Origin: Pohlia nutans
Lineage: Eukaryota; Streptophyta; Bryopsida; Bryales; Mniaceae
Direction: 5' to 3'
DNA: 64,000 nt
Assembly: GCA_022496805.1 (NCBI GenBank)
Contig: CM040091.1
Location: forward strand, 14,746,336-14,810,335
The notes beneath the pieces are model-generated. The model was given only the letters and a program-made list of their open reading frames with translations, ran no database searches and was not told the DNA's origin. Of the stretch, positions 1 through 13,199 are shown piece after piece. Positions within the stretch are counted from its first letter, which is position 1. Every line of letters begins with the position of its first letter. A program made the translations under genes and the position numbers.

Positions 1-202
1 CAAGTTGAAATATTTGTCAGCCACTAAAGAAGCTCTTATTCATATGCTTCAACTTGTCATTTTTATTTTGACGTCCATGATTAAGGTGATTATGCTGTGT
101 TAAGAATAGTCCATTTTATGAGTGAATTCACAGTGAGGATGATAGCCTTGTCTTTGGCCACGTGAAAATGGCCACTTATTTTGTGTCTACTTATGATTGC
201 AC

Positions 203-560
203 CCAAAGCCGAAACTGGGAGATCACAAGTTGATAATCGTGTTTGTTATTGGAGGACTCAGTGGCTCGGAGGTATGTTACAAGCTTCTCTTTCACTAATC
301 TTAGCAGACCATGTCTTCATTGGGCATATTCTGGCACTCCATAAAGTTGATGATACTATTGCATCACTTTAAACATTTAAGCAAGATGTAGGAGTGAATT
401 TTGGGAGATCAGTATGGAGCTTTGAAGGGAATACTTTGAGTACAAGTGCCATATCTGCTTTTGATTAATTTTTTCCTGACTATGATTTTCTTTTGCAATT
501 TCCAAGTAGGAGGATTTAGACCACTGAAAGTGAAGATAAATATCATCTTCATTCTAAGAC
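203..560 (+). pseudogene. Sec1/KEULE-like pseudogene fragment (copy 1)
   Basis: A reading frame at 203-271 encodes a stretch ending LIIVFVIGGLSGSE. This resembles the FVFIxGGATRSE strand of plant Sec1/Munc18 (KEULE) proteins, which bind syntaxins during membrane fusion. The same segment, about 400 bp long and continuing into a non-coding tail up to the CCAGTGGCCA block near 555, recurs at 42500-42930. That second copy shows more of the Sec1 protein, so this identification rests largely on it. No open frame continues on either side. This is a short, dead duplicate; whether its source was the 42 kb copy or a third locus cannot be told. Confidence 0.5.
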
Positions 561-1614
561 CAGTGGCCACAACACCGTAACACTATAACAGGTTTGCCAC
601 CTGGCGAATGAATATTTTTTTTTTTTTGAAAAAATAAGGTTCGCCTCTCAAGAACTGAATTTCTCAATTTTTGTTTTATAGCAAAAATCAGTAAAGATGA
701 CCTTAAATAGCTTAGAAATAACAAAATATTGCAAAAACTATTTTATTCTATTTTTGTTTTTCTGTCTTCAAAATTTTCCATTTTTTACGTTTTTTATTTT
801 TAGAATAATTTTTGGAAAAACCTCCTATGGTCCTACGGTAATGGTGTAGGACCTTGCTTTAGATTATTCTTGGACTTACCATTTTAGTTAATTTTATTGT
901 GGCAGTTTAATATGAGATTGAAGGTTTACAACTTGAGTTGTTCATATTCTTAGTGATGTGGACATTCTATGTACATTATATTTAGCATATAAAAAGGATA
1001 TCATAGGTGGAAGGGAGGATCGATATAAAATGTTTCTTAAAATAAATGTCAGATATTTTGGAACATAAAAATCTTCAACTTCTTAAAAACCCTTTAATGT
1101 GCTAGTATTCACCGTGTGAACGACGCACATATTGAAACTGCTAGATTCTCATCCAAATTGGACACTTTTCATCCAACAAAATTTCTCTTGGTTTTTGAAC
1201 AAGTTGACTATCCTTTGTGCGGTTTGGATCTTTAAAACAAGCTACATGGTTTTTAGAAATACGACAGAATTGGTTTTTGGTAAATTTCATTTTTAGTTCA
1301 AAAAATGAGACCTTAAATATGATTATCCAAAATAAGTAGAATCAAATAATGGGAACCATACCATCTCATAGTCCATGTTATTCCAATTTCATTAAATTAT
1401 TAAAAAAAAAATTGAGCAAATTTAGGATTTTAAATTGAAGTTAAAGAAAAAACCTTGCATATTTAATATAGAAATATTAAATACAAATAGAATAAATCTA
1501 ACTCTATAGATGAGATCTTCACATTGACATTTACAACTTTGCTCTAACCATCAATCCCATTTTTAGTTTTCATCAAACATTTTATAACATATTTTTGAAA
1601 ACAGTCATTATTGA
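561..1614. other. AT-rich intergenic DNA, no gene seen
   Basis: No supported ORF, RNA gene or structured repeat was seen. Composition is strongly AT-rich with many short A and T runs. Confidence 0.6.
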
Positions 1615-1890
1615 CAACAAGTCAAAAGAATTTTTATCAAAAGCACGTTAGGAAGACATCAATAGAATTGCTGTCAAAAGCACGTTAAGAAGATGTCCAT
1701 AGAAATGTCATCAAAAGCATGTTAACAAGACATCAATAGAAATGTTTGTCAAAAACACGTTAAGAAGACATCAAAAGAATTGTTGTTAGAAGCACGACGT
1801 TAACAAGACATCAATAGAATCGCCGTGAATTCTATTGTCAAAGTAAGTTAACAAGACATCAATAGAATTGTAGTCAAAACTACCTTAACA
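1615..1890. repeat. Degenerate minisatellite, about 45-55 bp unit
   Basis: About six imperfect copies of a unit built around AGCACGTTAA..AAGACATCAATAGAATTG. The same unit forms the larger array at 13200-13745, so the two loci share an origin. Confidence 0.8.
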
Positions 1891-1963
1891 TCACATCAAG
1901 TGAAATGCGCAATTCTTTCTCAAGATAATGAATTGTATAAAACTCCATAAGTGAATGATGAGC

Positions 1964-1967
<4 letters not shown>

Positions 1968-2042
<75 letters not shown>
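1968..2042. repeat. (TA)n microsatellite
   Basis: An uninterrupted TA dinucleotide run of about 75 bp. The open frame across it encodes only alternating Ile-Tyr and is not a gene. Confidence 0.95.
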
Positions 2043-2046
<4 letters not shown>

Positions 2047-2625
2047 GGTTCAGGTGTAGGCATTTCATCTTAGTCACTAGAGTCCCCTTTCGCCGTCACC
2101 TCTTCTTCATGCAACTCCTTTTCACATGCATCTTGCTTTTGCTTTAATGTGCATGTCCTAGAAGCAGATTCCACATTGGTTGAATTGCAAGAGTAGTCCA
2201 AGTATGGAGCTTCTTTCCTTGCTTCAATCTACCATCTTTTGCCATCATGCTAGAATGCGTCGCCGGTAGAAGGATTAATTGTTGCCCTGGTCCTCGAGAT
2301 CATGTGGGTCAATTCGCCACACTCGCCTCTAAGATCGACCAATCCACCATCGATTCCATTCCCTTTGGGATCAAAAAGCTTAACATCTCGTGCAATGATC
2401 TCCAAAGCGTCAAATCTAGATCCTCTAAAAGAAGAGGCAACCCAATATTAACCTCTTTGAAGCGCATCGCTTGTAAAAATGCACGTGCGGAACTTGCCCC
2501 CCTTTGTGCAGTAAGGTCTTTCCGCCACGATCCGTAGCAACATATTCAATTACATCAAGGACAATGTTGTTCTTCAACATTTCCCAAATCCAATCTAGAA
2601 AAACATCACGAACGCAACGGCCTAT
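2043..2625. other. Intergenic; weak 96-codon ORF at 2247-2537
   Basis: The plus-strand ORF at 2247-2537 has more balanced base composition than its surroundings. It could be a relic exon, but I do not recognise the protein. It has no clear splice signals or paralogue in the window. No function is assigned. Confidence 0.25.
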
Positions 2626-4460
2626 CAATTGATAAGACGTGTCTCAAGACATCCACCTGTGATGTATTTCTAGGGATACATAATCACCTAGATAGATAGA
2701 AACACCAACCCAAGGAAATGGACCGGCGTGAATAAAGTGTCCGTTCGTATTGACAAGGATGTAGGAATATATGGCATAAATACATATAATATATATAGAA
2801 TACATTCTTCTTTGGGCCATAGCTATTGCCATCTAAAATGGACATTTTCAGGAGATAAATCAAAGAGCATTGACAAGATTCAAAATTGCAAGGGAAAATC
2901 ATCTCGAACGCTGTGGCCTGTCAATTGATAAGATGCGTCTAGAGACACCCACCCTTGACGTAATTCTTGGGATACACTCACCTACTATGGCTTATCAATT
3001 GATAATATGTGTTTGAATACAACCACCCTTGACGTATATTTTGGAATACAGAGTCATCTACTATTGTCAAAGATGTAGGAATATATGGCAAGAATACATG
3101 AAGATTACGTAGAATACATGGCTCTTTAGGCCATAGCTATTGCATAAAGACTTGAAGAGAACAATTAAAGATTGTACAAATATGTAGACAAAATAGCCTA
3201 CCATTTTTCTTTATTAAGAATATTTTCCAATACATCGTATTTCCTTCATGGTGAAAATGGAGGTTATAATTTCTTTATATGCACCTAGTGCATGCAACAT
3301 CCATTAAGGGTAAGAGCTCAAGTACCTTGAACATATGCAAGTACGTTTGAAATTTGCAAGGATGAAAGTACCTTAGGAAATTTTATGTCAATCTTGTCAA
3401 AACAGGGAGATATACTCATTGCATTGAGTTAACGCTCAAGTACATTGTACATATGTTAGTGCAATCATGAAATTGAAACTCGTATGAACAAAAGTACCTT
3501 AGAAAATCTTGAAAGTTGAAGTGTAGCAATTTGTCAGTAAATTAGTCAGTAAATTAGTCCTTTTGCAATTTCTTGCATCTAATAGGCCATAATACTTTTA
3601 GATCACGTCAGAATTTGGCAATCAATGTGGCAATCGATCACATCAAATCGTGGCAACCAACTGTGGCATTACGATAGGTAATGCAAATGCGCTTGCTTTC
3701 CAAGCGAATCCCTCCTAGTCCACGTATGTGAACACTTTTGTAACAATACAAACTAGGCGTTGTAGAATTCCACCACCTTCAAACAATCATTCTCTCCTAA
3801 ACCTTGTCGTGTAGCCCAATCCTTGTGGAATTACCCTTCCTCTCCGCGATTTCCCCCACTCTACAACCCTAACTTACTTCCATCTTCCATGACAGTGAGC
3901 CTTATTGTTTTGTGAAGATCCTATAGTGTCTCCATTCTATTTGAATTCTATCAAGGTTGGTTGTGTATCCGTCATGATCAATGATGGTGTCCACAATTTT
4001 TTACAACGGTTGGAATTGTAATGCATCCGCCATCTACGTGCCTTGTGCTTTCAATTTTCTCCCAAGGTGGTTGGTTTTGTAGGCTTCTTCTTCAATTCAA
4101 TAGCCAACGATGTATAGCATGATGGTCCTAGTTTGAAAGAAACTAAATTTGCGATCTTCAAGAAATAAATCAAAGAGCATTCACAAAATTCAAAATTGCA
4201 AGGGAAAACCATCTCGTACACAAGAGCCTGTTGATTAATAAGACGTGTCTAAAGACATCCACCCTTGACGTGTTTCTTGGGATACACAATCACCTACTAT
4301 TGACTGGGATGTAGGGATATATGGCAAGAATACATGAGAAATATGTAGGATACATGCTTGTCTAGGCCATAGCTATTGCATAAAGACTTGAAAAGAACAA
4401 ATAAAAAATGCACAAATATGTGAACAAAATAGCCTACCACTTTTTTTTGCTCAAAAGATT
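2626..4460. repeat. Dispersed repeat family R1, left copies
   Basis: Two partial copies (about 2626-4010 and 4040-4460) of a family that recurs at about 33540-34720 and 34720-35560. Shared landmarks are the ACCCTTGACGT..TTCTTGGGATACA block, a GGCCATAGCTATTG block, a GTGCATGCAACATC block, and a CCACCTTCAAAC..CTCTCCTAAACCTTG block. The last block is C-rich and contains a short ORF at 34379-34567, but it is not conserved as coding between copies. The order of blocks could reflect an old retroelement, yet no reverse transcriptase, primer-binding site or LTR ends were found. Confidence 0.65.
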
Positions 4461-5940
4461 TTCCAATACATGTTGTTAGTGTCATTTTAGGTAATGACTT
4501 ACGACAATAGCTCTAACACAACCTTTTGAAATGAAAATCAAGTTTCTTTACAAAAGACATTTCCATAATGAAACTTTAAGATACTTTTAATTTGAGTTTA
4601 TTTTTAAACAAAGTGTCTCAAAAGAGATCAAAGCCCTCATAACCTTCACATAAATAAATAGAACTGGATGAATGGAGCTATAATAATTTGTTGCTAGCAT
4701 ACAAGGAACACAGTCAACCTATAGATGGTTAAGGGGTGTAGAAGAAAACTAAGATGTATTATAAAATGGGACTTCCGTAATTTTGATGAAGTTATTTCCA
4801 ACAAAGAAAATGAAAACCGTGATGTTTGAAATTCATCCGTAAAGCAAAATTTCCAAAAAAAGATTTTAGATCTTCATTTATTGAATATAAAAGCAATTAA
4901 CAAGATAACTTTAGAAAAAATCCATTTAATAATTTTAGAATTAAAATTTTGGTATTATTTGTAAGAATTGCATGTTTACATTCAAGAAGAAATAAAACCA
5001 AGGAATTGATAGAATTTAGAACACATTTAGACATCAATTTGGATGAATATAGCATTTTCACACAAAACCTATGTGGTTGACATCCGAGCATTGGATGCCG
5101 ATTTGGAAATTCAACTGAAAAGCATTCATGCCTCTTTTATTAACTACTACCAACCGATATTGTGGGGCATGTGGCAAGATATGAATGGTAGATGGAACTT
5201 AAACCGTTCTCATTATGGTGGGACCAGACCGGTTTTCTAATCAAGGGCTCAATCACTGCCCTGTCATCCTGTGATTCTAACCGGCCACCTTGTCCACTCA
5301 CCCATATAGACTGGAGGTCAATTCCACTGGCATCACTTTTCGAAAATCAAGCAACCTACTCCTTTTTGCTGCCACGTGCAGTGCGTTCCATTGGTGGATT
5401 CAGATCATCCATAATGACTCACTCAATCCAAAATCCCAAGCCAAAAATAGAAACCGTTTAACTTGGATGTGTACAAGTAACTCCTAATTCGTACTTCTAC
5501 TACATCAAGAATTTTGCCACAAGTATAGGGGGTCTAGCATACTTCCACCCGCCATCCTATCATGTACTAGCTAAGATAAGGTTCACCATTTTGATATTGG
5601 TCCATTATAAGTGGTCATTTGTTTTTTAACCTTTAAGCATCCACACTACATTTTTCTACACCTACTCCAAGCATTTCAAACCATTTAGTTCCAAAACCTC
5701 TTATCTCGCATTGCTTTATTGTGAATGAGTATTAATGGGCCTTAATGATTTACAATATGATGAGTCATGCATGTTGTGTAGGTTTGAAAAATTATTATAT
5801 CATGAGCTTATCATGAATGAGTGTAAATGGACCTTGACGGTTTTTTATATGATGAATTATACACAAAATGTAGGTTTGAAAAATCCAAGTGAAAATAATA
5901 GTAAAGATAATGCATAAGGATATAATATGCAAGTATATGG
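4461..5940. other. Intergenic, short unsupported ORFs only
   Basis: ORFs at 5043-5240 and 5192-5461 overlap in different frames. Neither has recognisable domains or splice context. Nothing else was seen. Confidence 0.5.
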
Positions 5941-6360
5941 CATTAGCATTGAGTGGTTATCAGAAATGAATGTTCCATTATTGTAACCAATGTTTTTGGA
6001 AACGTTAAGTGTAACTTACACCTACTTTGTAGTCATTTAAAAAAAATTCCATTACTCCTTATTGCATGTTAGGTGGTAAAGATTTAAATGGATTCAACTA
6101 CGGACATACAATGTGGTTGAAGACGAAGACTCTTATTTAACAGTAACACAAACAAGGACAAGCTGGTAAATATATAGTCAGATTTGACAAGGTAGTGTAG
6201 TACTTCTTTCTTAAGTCAGAAGACTAAGTAGGTTGGAGATGACTCTTATCAAACAGTAACCTGGACAAGGACAAGCTAGTAAACATGTAGTCAGGTTTGA
6301 CAAGAGTTGGTGTAATACTTCTATCTTTGGTATGAAGACTAGGTTGGAGATGCGCAAGAA
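5941..6360. repeat. Segmental duplicate of 12905-13205
   Basis: The block starting TTGAGTGGTTATCAGAAATG and continuing through GGTGGTAAAGATTTA is repeated with scattered mismatches at 12925-13100. The shared region continues into the AAGACTCTTATC tract. It is non-coding. Confidence 0.75.
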
Positions 6361-6598
6361 CGACTTCAATTGTAGGATGGGCTTTTTTAATTAAGTGATT
6401 TTTTTTTAATTATCAACAACTTGTGTAAGAGGTGGAATTAGACATTTTTTAAACCATTATACCATAGAATAAAAATTTCTTTGTTTAAAAAAGAAAACTA
6501 AAAAGAATTATGTGTGTGAAGGTAAAGAGGAATTCTTTATTTTGACCCCTTTTAAAAGCATTATTTAACCAAAAAAAAAGGAACATACAATTCTTCAA

Positions 6599-7216
6599 TG
6601 TACAGTCGGGTACAACATGCTTACGAATTTTTCAACCACTTTTCACTAGAAAGTTCAACAATGTTTAGGAAGCTCTAACTTGCTCAAAAATGAACCGATT
6701 TTGAAACCACAAATTGCATTGGAATCGCAATGAAGTGTGCTGCAACTTCATAATAAGTGAAAAAAGAATAATTCAAAATCATACAACAATTTAGAGTTCT
6801 TTTATACACTATCTATCATTTCATAGTGATCTTTTGAGAGATAGTCAAAGATTTCTTGCATTTAAGTGCAAAATAAGAAAGAAACCATACAAGTAGTTCA
6901 AGTGGTGTGGAATCAAGTATCTCTAAAGCAATTGTGAAGGTTCATTTCTAATATGTACCATTAAATACAAGTTGTAATTTTCACAAATGGTGGCAACAAT
7001 GAATGGTAGATAGCATATAGAAAACATCAAAAAAATTGTATGATTTTCAATTACATATGTGTATTTGCATTGATGATAAAGTAGACTTTAGTGTGATTCC
7101 AATGAAATTTGAAATTTGAAATTCCGTTCATTTTTTAGCATACACGGGCCTTCCAAAGTTCCCTCAACCCTCAACTGGATTCAAAAATTCGTAACTACCT
7201 TGTACCCGACTGTACA
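6599..7216. mobile_element. Long-TIR non-autonomous DNA element
   Basis: The 618-bp segment begins TGTACAGTCGGGTACAA and ends with the reverse complement TTGTACCCGACTGTACA. Similarity between the arms continues inward, imperfectly, for roughly 150 bp, with a shared TTGGAATC..A box. No ORF and no clear target duplication are visible, so the superfamily is unassigned. Confidence 0.7.
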
Positions 7217-8250
7217 CACAATTTAGCGTGGAAACATTTTTAGAGCCTTATGCCACAATTGATTTATTCATTTTCTTTCAAATATAAAATAATACGCCAC
7301 CATTGCAACTAAAGATGAATTCATAAAGCAAATGAAGAACCCAAAAAGAAAAGGGATACCTTGGAAAATAAATGGAAGAGCTTGAAAAGCAACATAGCAT
7401 AATAGAACAATGCAATGGAACACCCTTTTGACAACTAGATCAAAAGAGAATCTTTAGTTAGATTCATTCTTTTAAGTAATGAAGAAATGAAATTTGTATT
7501 CCATGAATTTACTATAGGACTATTGTGTCATTGCCACGTAAACTTAATTTCTAAGTGTAATTATATTGTCAGTGCTTCCATAGCAAAAGGCTCAAACTTC
7601 ATCAATTTTTCACAGTTTAGTACATAATATATATTTTTAGTACATTTTTATACAGTTTATTATTAGATCAAAAAACATTGATTTCTTTCTAATTACTTAC
7701 ATTAAGATAAATTCTATGAGATTTTCCAAATTTCCTCTCATGTAATAGTCAAAGTTATTACAAAAATCACTGAAAAAGTACGAATATTTTAGGAAAAATT
7801 GTAAACAATAGTGATGAATAACAAGGTGTAGGTGGCATGCTTCACAAGCTTACGTAAAATGTAATTCGATTGAAAAAGTTGTTTTTGCGCTACATATTGG
7901 AATTTTAGGGTCTTGCGCTTTAAAGTACGATAAAAAAATGCAGTTTTGACAATTTTAATTTTGGTACAAATATGAATTGAACTAGAGAGTAGAAGATAGC
8001 ATCCACACCTCTTATTATAGTTGGCACCATTTTCTTTTGAAATTAGGAATTATATGAAAATCAACGTTGGTTTGGAAAACGACCAAACATAGCTCCACGG
8101 CGCTCTTGGCACACTTACAAGATAAATGGTTCAAAACAATTTATTTTAATAAAAATTGAGATACAAAGATCCATTTAAGTGACAAAAGACCAGTTATATA
8201 AAACCAATATCCTGCTAGTAGATTCTCAAGCTAAACCTTAAAGAAAAGAG
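7217..8250. other. AT-rich intergenic DNA
   Basis: No gene was seen. A block at about 7710-7760 (TTCCAAATTT..CTCTCATGTAATAGTC) also occurs at about 11910 and 13740. The segment 8070-8260 is related to 9240-9440 and 17645-17800. Confidence 0.5.
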
Positions 8251-8960
8251 AGTCGCTTAAGTTGAAGCACGGAATCCTTTAACGTACAAATCAAGGTCTT
8301 GATTCAACACTAATTTGAAGAAAATATATTAAAAAAAAAATTATGAATAGCAAAAATGAAGTTGATGTACAAAGCAAAGATAAATTGTTATTCAATTTTC
8401 AAGATTTTCTTTTGAAATTCAAATAAAAATTTCAAAGTAGCAAAAAAAAAGTTAAAAATCATTTTAATGAATTTGGAATAACATACACTATATCATGGTA
8501 TGATTTCCTATAATCTATACTACTTATTTCGGAGAATCATGTTTAAAGCCTCACTTTCTGAACTACAAATGAAGTTTGACATAAAAAGAATTTGTTGGTT
8601 TTAAAAATATCACAATATCTAATTTTGAAGATCCATACCATACAAATGATATTCAACTAGCACAAAATCCAAAAGAAATTTGAATGAATGAAAATTTCAT
8701 AGAAGAAAGTGTTGAGATTATAAGGACACAAACGTATCAAACGGCTAACCCCTAAATGTCCTATGGGGATTTTAGATACGTGGCTGTATAATTGGCATTT
8801 GCTACTAACAAGAAGCTCTAAATTGAAATCTTAATAGCTCACTAGAACCGCATTGTCAATATAAATTTCAGCTTTTGTGTTAAACCCAAACCTATAAAAG
8901 GTCTGGATCCATTTCAAATACTAGAAAAATACATTGTAATCTACTGGCCGCAAATGCACT
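8251..8960. repeat. Dispersed repeat family R2, copy 1
   Basis: A unit of about 600-700 bp carrying the landmarks AAAAATGAAGTTGATG, AATCATGTTTAAAGCCTCAC and ATATCTAATTTTGAAGATCC. Further copies occupy about 10610-11300, 16800-17340 and 18955-19690, and a fragment lies at 48340-48520. Non-coding. The 3' part from 8746 is related to the TIR element at 20394-20632. Confidence 0.75.
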
Positions 8961-9294
8961 TTTAGATGTTTAGGAATTTACTCCTGACTGCCTAAACCCT
9001 CATGTTCTACCTCATGTACTGAGTTGAATTTTGCTTTCATGTCCAACATGCACTTTTTCCAAAAAATCTATGGAAAGATAGCTTCATGCATCTATGATCC
9101 AATTACAAAGAAGATGATTTGTGAAACATTTATGCCTCACTTGATACCACATTTTTTTCAGTAGCTTTCCAACGTACCAATCCTCCCTTGATTTGCTTGT
9201 GAAAAACTATTCTTTTTCTCAATTATTCCTTAATAAAAATCCCATGGGACTTTTTTGAACAAACATGGCTCTACGACACTCTTTGGACACTTAG

Positions 9295-11510
9295 ATGATA
9301 AATGGTGCAAAACTACTTTAATAAAAATAAATTGAGTTACAAAGAACGAATGAAGTGACAAAGACCACTTATAAGGAACTTAAATCTTATTGGTGGTTTC
9401 TCAAGCTAAAGTTCAAGGAATTGAGAGTTGCTCAGGGTGAATCGCTTAACCCTTTAATCCTTTGAAGACCGGAGCATTTTTCCTCCAAAAATACTCCAAT
9501 AGTTCCATTTTCACTCCCTCATGCAAGTACTTTAGAGCAATGTCATTTTTTTCTTCCTACCTGTAAGATCTTGTTTCAAACTATTTGAAAAAACATACTC
9601 AGCAATTTCTGATGATTTTGATCACATAGATTGCAAGATAAGTGCATTTGAGGGAAAAAATTACCCCAAAAGAACACTTGCTTGAAAACATGAGATGTTT
9701 TTGACTGTGGCTACCTCAAAAAGAACTCACTACCTAAACCTGCCACACTTCACTTTCACATTCCTTATGATGTTACTTAGTTGTGTACCAATTTTCATTG
9801 CGTTTGGAGATGTTTAGGATGTTGAAGAACACCCTACACTTGTTGAGGGTTTAAGAGTTTAAAATGACTCTTTGTTTTTGGAATTGCAATATTTTTTACT
9901 TTTGTTAATTAGAATATGAATCCGAACGGTAAAAATTTAGTACATTCCATCCTCTATAGAATGACAAATTAAAAAAATTAAAAAAACTAAATCCCTAAGT
10001 TTTGGAGGACATATAGAATATTTCTTAAGAATTTTGGAGGTAGGGGGGAAATAAAGGGTTAAGGAAGAGAATGGAAGTGCCATCTCAGCCAATCCAATCC
10101 AATGTTCAGCACCCCACTAACTCTCAAGGTGGACTGTGCAACGTGGCAATCTTTCATTGGAGAATTTGTTTATTTATTTGATTTGATTTTTAATAAATCT
10201 GATTTTTTATAAAATTGAAAAATAATACATTTTAATTGTAAAAATAATATTTTCTTAATTTTTAATTTTTAATTTGTATTTATATAAATACAATTATTTA
10301 ACTTTTTAATTAGTGGAAAATGAGGTGGTCTTCTGTCCTCACAAACGACTCCATTTTCCACACTCTTCCCAACTTGTTGTCTTTTCCTAAAACTCAACTA
10401 TTCCACTATTGCCTCGTGCCCTTTCTCCAAAAAAAAAAACCATTTCCATTCATAACTTCCACATGCAATGTTAGAATTCAAAAAGAAAAAATAATTCTTC
10501 ATTTCTTGTAGCACATTAGGAAATCCACTATTAAATTTCCTTGAAAATAAAATCAAAAATGTGTTCACCAAAACGTGCCCGGTTCTCAAAATGTCCTAGT
10601 TAGGACGCTTAGTCGTTTAGTACTTAATGTGCAGATCAAGGTCTATAGTCAACACCGATTTTGAAAATATATTATAAAATGTTTCATGAGTGGCAAAAAT
10701 GAAGTTGATGCACAAAACTAAGATAAATTGTAATTCAATTTTCAAGCTTTTCTTTTACAATACAATTCAAAATACCAAATTAAAAAAACACTAATTTTGA
10801 TATTTAATAATAATGTTTGGAATAACATGCACTACAACATGGTATGGTTTTTATACTACTTATGTTGGAAAATCATGTTTTAAGCCTCACTTTTTGAACT
10901 ACAAATGATGTTTGAGATAAAAAAAAATTGTCAATTTAAGAATATCACAATATCTAATTTTGAAGATCCATGCCATACAAACGATAGTCAACTAGCACAT
11001 AATCCAAAATAATTTTGAATGGATGAAAACTGTACAGATTGAAGTGTTGAGAAAAGTTGCAATCTGTTCGTCATTCAGTACATGGACGCATGTGCGTCAA
11101 ACGATTAACCCCCTAACTCCCTAAACCTTCATGTTCTACTTGATATAAGAAGTTGAATTTTTCTTTCATGTCCAATTTGAATTTTTTTCCATAATGGAAA
11201 GATAGCTTAATGCATGTGTGATGCACAATTAGAAAGGAGATCAGATTTGTGAAACATTTATGCCTCATTTTATGCCACATTATGTCATTATTGCACCAAA
11301 GACATCTAAGATCGTAGTTCAAAACCAAATCAAAAGTGCATTTTCAAAAATAAACTCATTATAGAAATTTAACAACCAATGAAACAATATCCAAACATCA
11401 CTACATTTAAAGCCATATTACATTTCAACCCATAGCAAAAGTTTTCATGCAAAAATTGTCAAAGTTCTATTTGTAATTGAATCACAAAAGAAACTTGAAT
11501 TTTATTACAT
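9295..11510. repeat. 2.2-kb segmental duplication, left copy
   Basis: Collinear with 17650-19845, about 8.35 kb away. Landmarks shared in order include TGGTGGTTTCTCAAGCTAAA, GAGGTGGTCTTCTGTCC and GCCCGGTTCTCAAAATGTCC. It contains an R2 copy at its right end. The small ORFs at 10320-10589 and 11113-11328 are not conserved in the other copy, so no gene is called. Confidence 0.8.
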
Positions 11511-12204
11511 TAACCCCTAACTGCTGGGAAGACCAAAAATTGGTCAATGACTGAATTTGACTATTCAATTCCAACTTTTGTGTGGACGATTTCCATCCAA
11601 TTCATTATGTTTGTACTTGTACTCAGTCCAATCCATTGATACATGACAATTTAATTTAGATCATTATTGCACCTACTACATGCTTTAGAAGTTGCAAAAT
11701 GGTAATGTATTCTACATGTATAGTGTCGTATTTGAGCATGACAAGGATGAGGTATTGAAACGACCTCCAAATGAAAGATGTTAGTTGAAGAATATTCAAT
11801 CCAAAGGTATATGTCTTGCTAAATTTTAGTACATTTTCTGTATGTTCAAAATAAGATAGGTGATCGTACATATCGTCCCCTATTGACCTTTTAGGGGTAA
11901 GACGAATTCTATGAGCTTTTCCAAATTATTTTTCTCTAATGTAATCTATTATATTAAATGCAGAGTGTTAACACCTATGTCACGAAATTCGTCATGTTTT
12001 CATCCAAGTCTTCCATCCATCACTTATCATCCAATATCTCATCATATATCATTTTCATCCATTTCCCTGTATTGTAAGACAATTTTCATCTGTACTCAAA
12101 TTTTTCAATTTCTTTCAATCAACATTCTTTACAGTGGAGTCCATGTTTCTTAATCATGTTTATTTAGTTTTGTGTTGTATTGCAACACGAGATTATCTAG
12201 TAGT
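11511..12204. repeat. Candidate TIR element of the TTAACCC family, plus spacer
   Basis: About 11513-11896 is bounded by TTAACCCCTAA and a terminal TTTTAGGGGTAA. Part of the interior resembles 20127-20290. The remaining spacer to about 12204 has no recognisable gene. Confidence 0.4.
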
Positions 12205-12720
12205 CAGTAGTACGTTCAGAGTTCTAACTTACTACTTTCTGGTAATATATCGAGCGGCCAAATGAATCATCTTTCCGAGTGCTCACCGCGAGGACGAACT
12301 TACTGATCGCGAGTCTGTAGGTGCACTGAATGATGTATCATTCCGCTCAAGGCGCGCAGCGGAGGGGGAAGCTAAGCCGGCAGTGTTAGTAGTCTGTGCA
12401 ACAATCCCTCATTCTGCTTGCTACGCGGAGAGGAGAGCCTGCATGATTGCGGTGGTGGGTTTCGGTGTTGTGGGGCTGCGTTGCGGTGCAAGTACTAGTA
12501 CGTGCTGAGTTGCAGCAGGTTCGTGAATGTATACAGTCAGGGCCTCCTCCGCCGTCGCCCTCCACATCACAGTCCGCTCGCTCCCTACTGCCATTTGATA
12601 TCCCCGGCCTCCTCTGTCACTCTTGCATATTAACCCATGTGCTCCACCGGTGCACACAACCGATTGAAGTGTAGTCGCAAGATGGTTTGCTCGACCGGCG
12701 CTAGCTCTCGTGCGGCGTAA
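12205..12720. repeat. GC-rich duplicated island, copy A
   Basis: An unusually GC-rich block with CGCGAGGACGAACT, GCTACGCGGAGAG and GGTGTTGTGGGGCTGCG motifs. It is collinear with about 13805-14020. The overlapping ORFs on both strands (12421-12674) are not retained in the other copy. It is probably the relic of a promoter or coding region from an unidentified gene. Confidence 0.6.
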
Positions 12721-13199
12721 TGGAAAATTGTAAATGAGTAATGACGGACTTCAGATGACACGTGTTGATGAACAATGAATGACGTGCCTTATAATTCAAG
12801 CCCTTCAAATGACGGGACCACCATTAGTATAGGATAATGTTTTGAAGGGCAATTTTTCCAGAGCTATTTCTTTAAAGCCCCAAAACCCATTTGAAGGGCA
12901 CTGAAGTCAATGGCATTGGTATTAATTGAGTGGTTATCAGAAATGAATGTTCTATTTTTGTAACCAATGTTTTTGGAAACTTTAAGTGTAACTTACACCT
13001 ACTCTCGAGTCATTTAAAAAAAAGTTCCATTGCTCCTTATTGCATGTTAGGTGGTAAAGATTTACGTGGATTGAATTACGGACATACAAGGTACTTGAAG
13101 ATGAAGACTCTTATCAAACAATAATACGAACAAAGACAAGCTAGTAAATATATCTAGTCAGATTTGACAAGGTGGTGTAGTACTTCTTTTTTAAGTATG

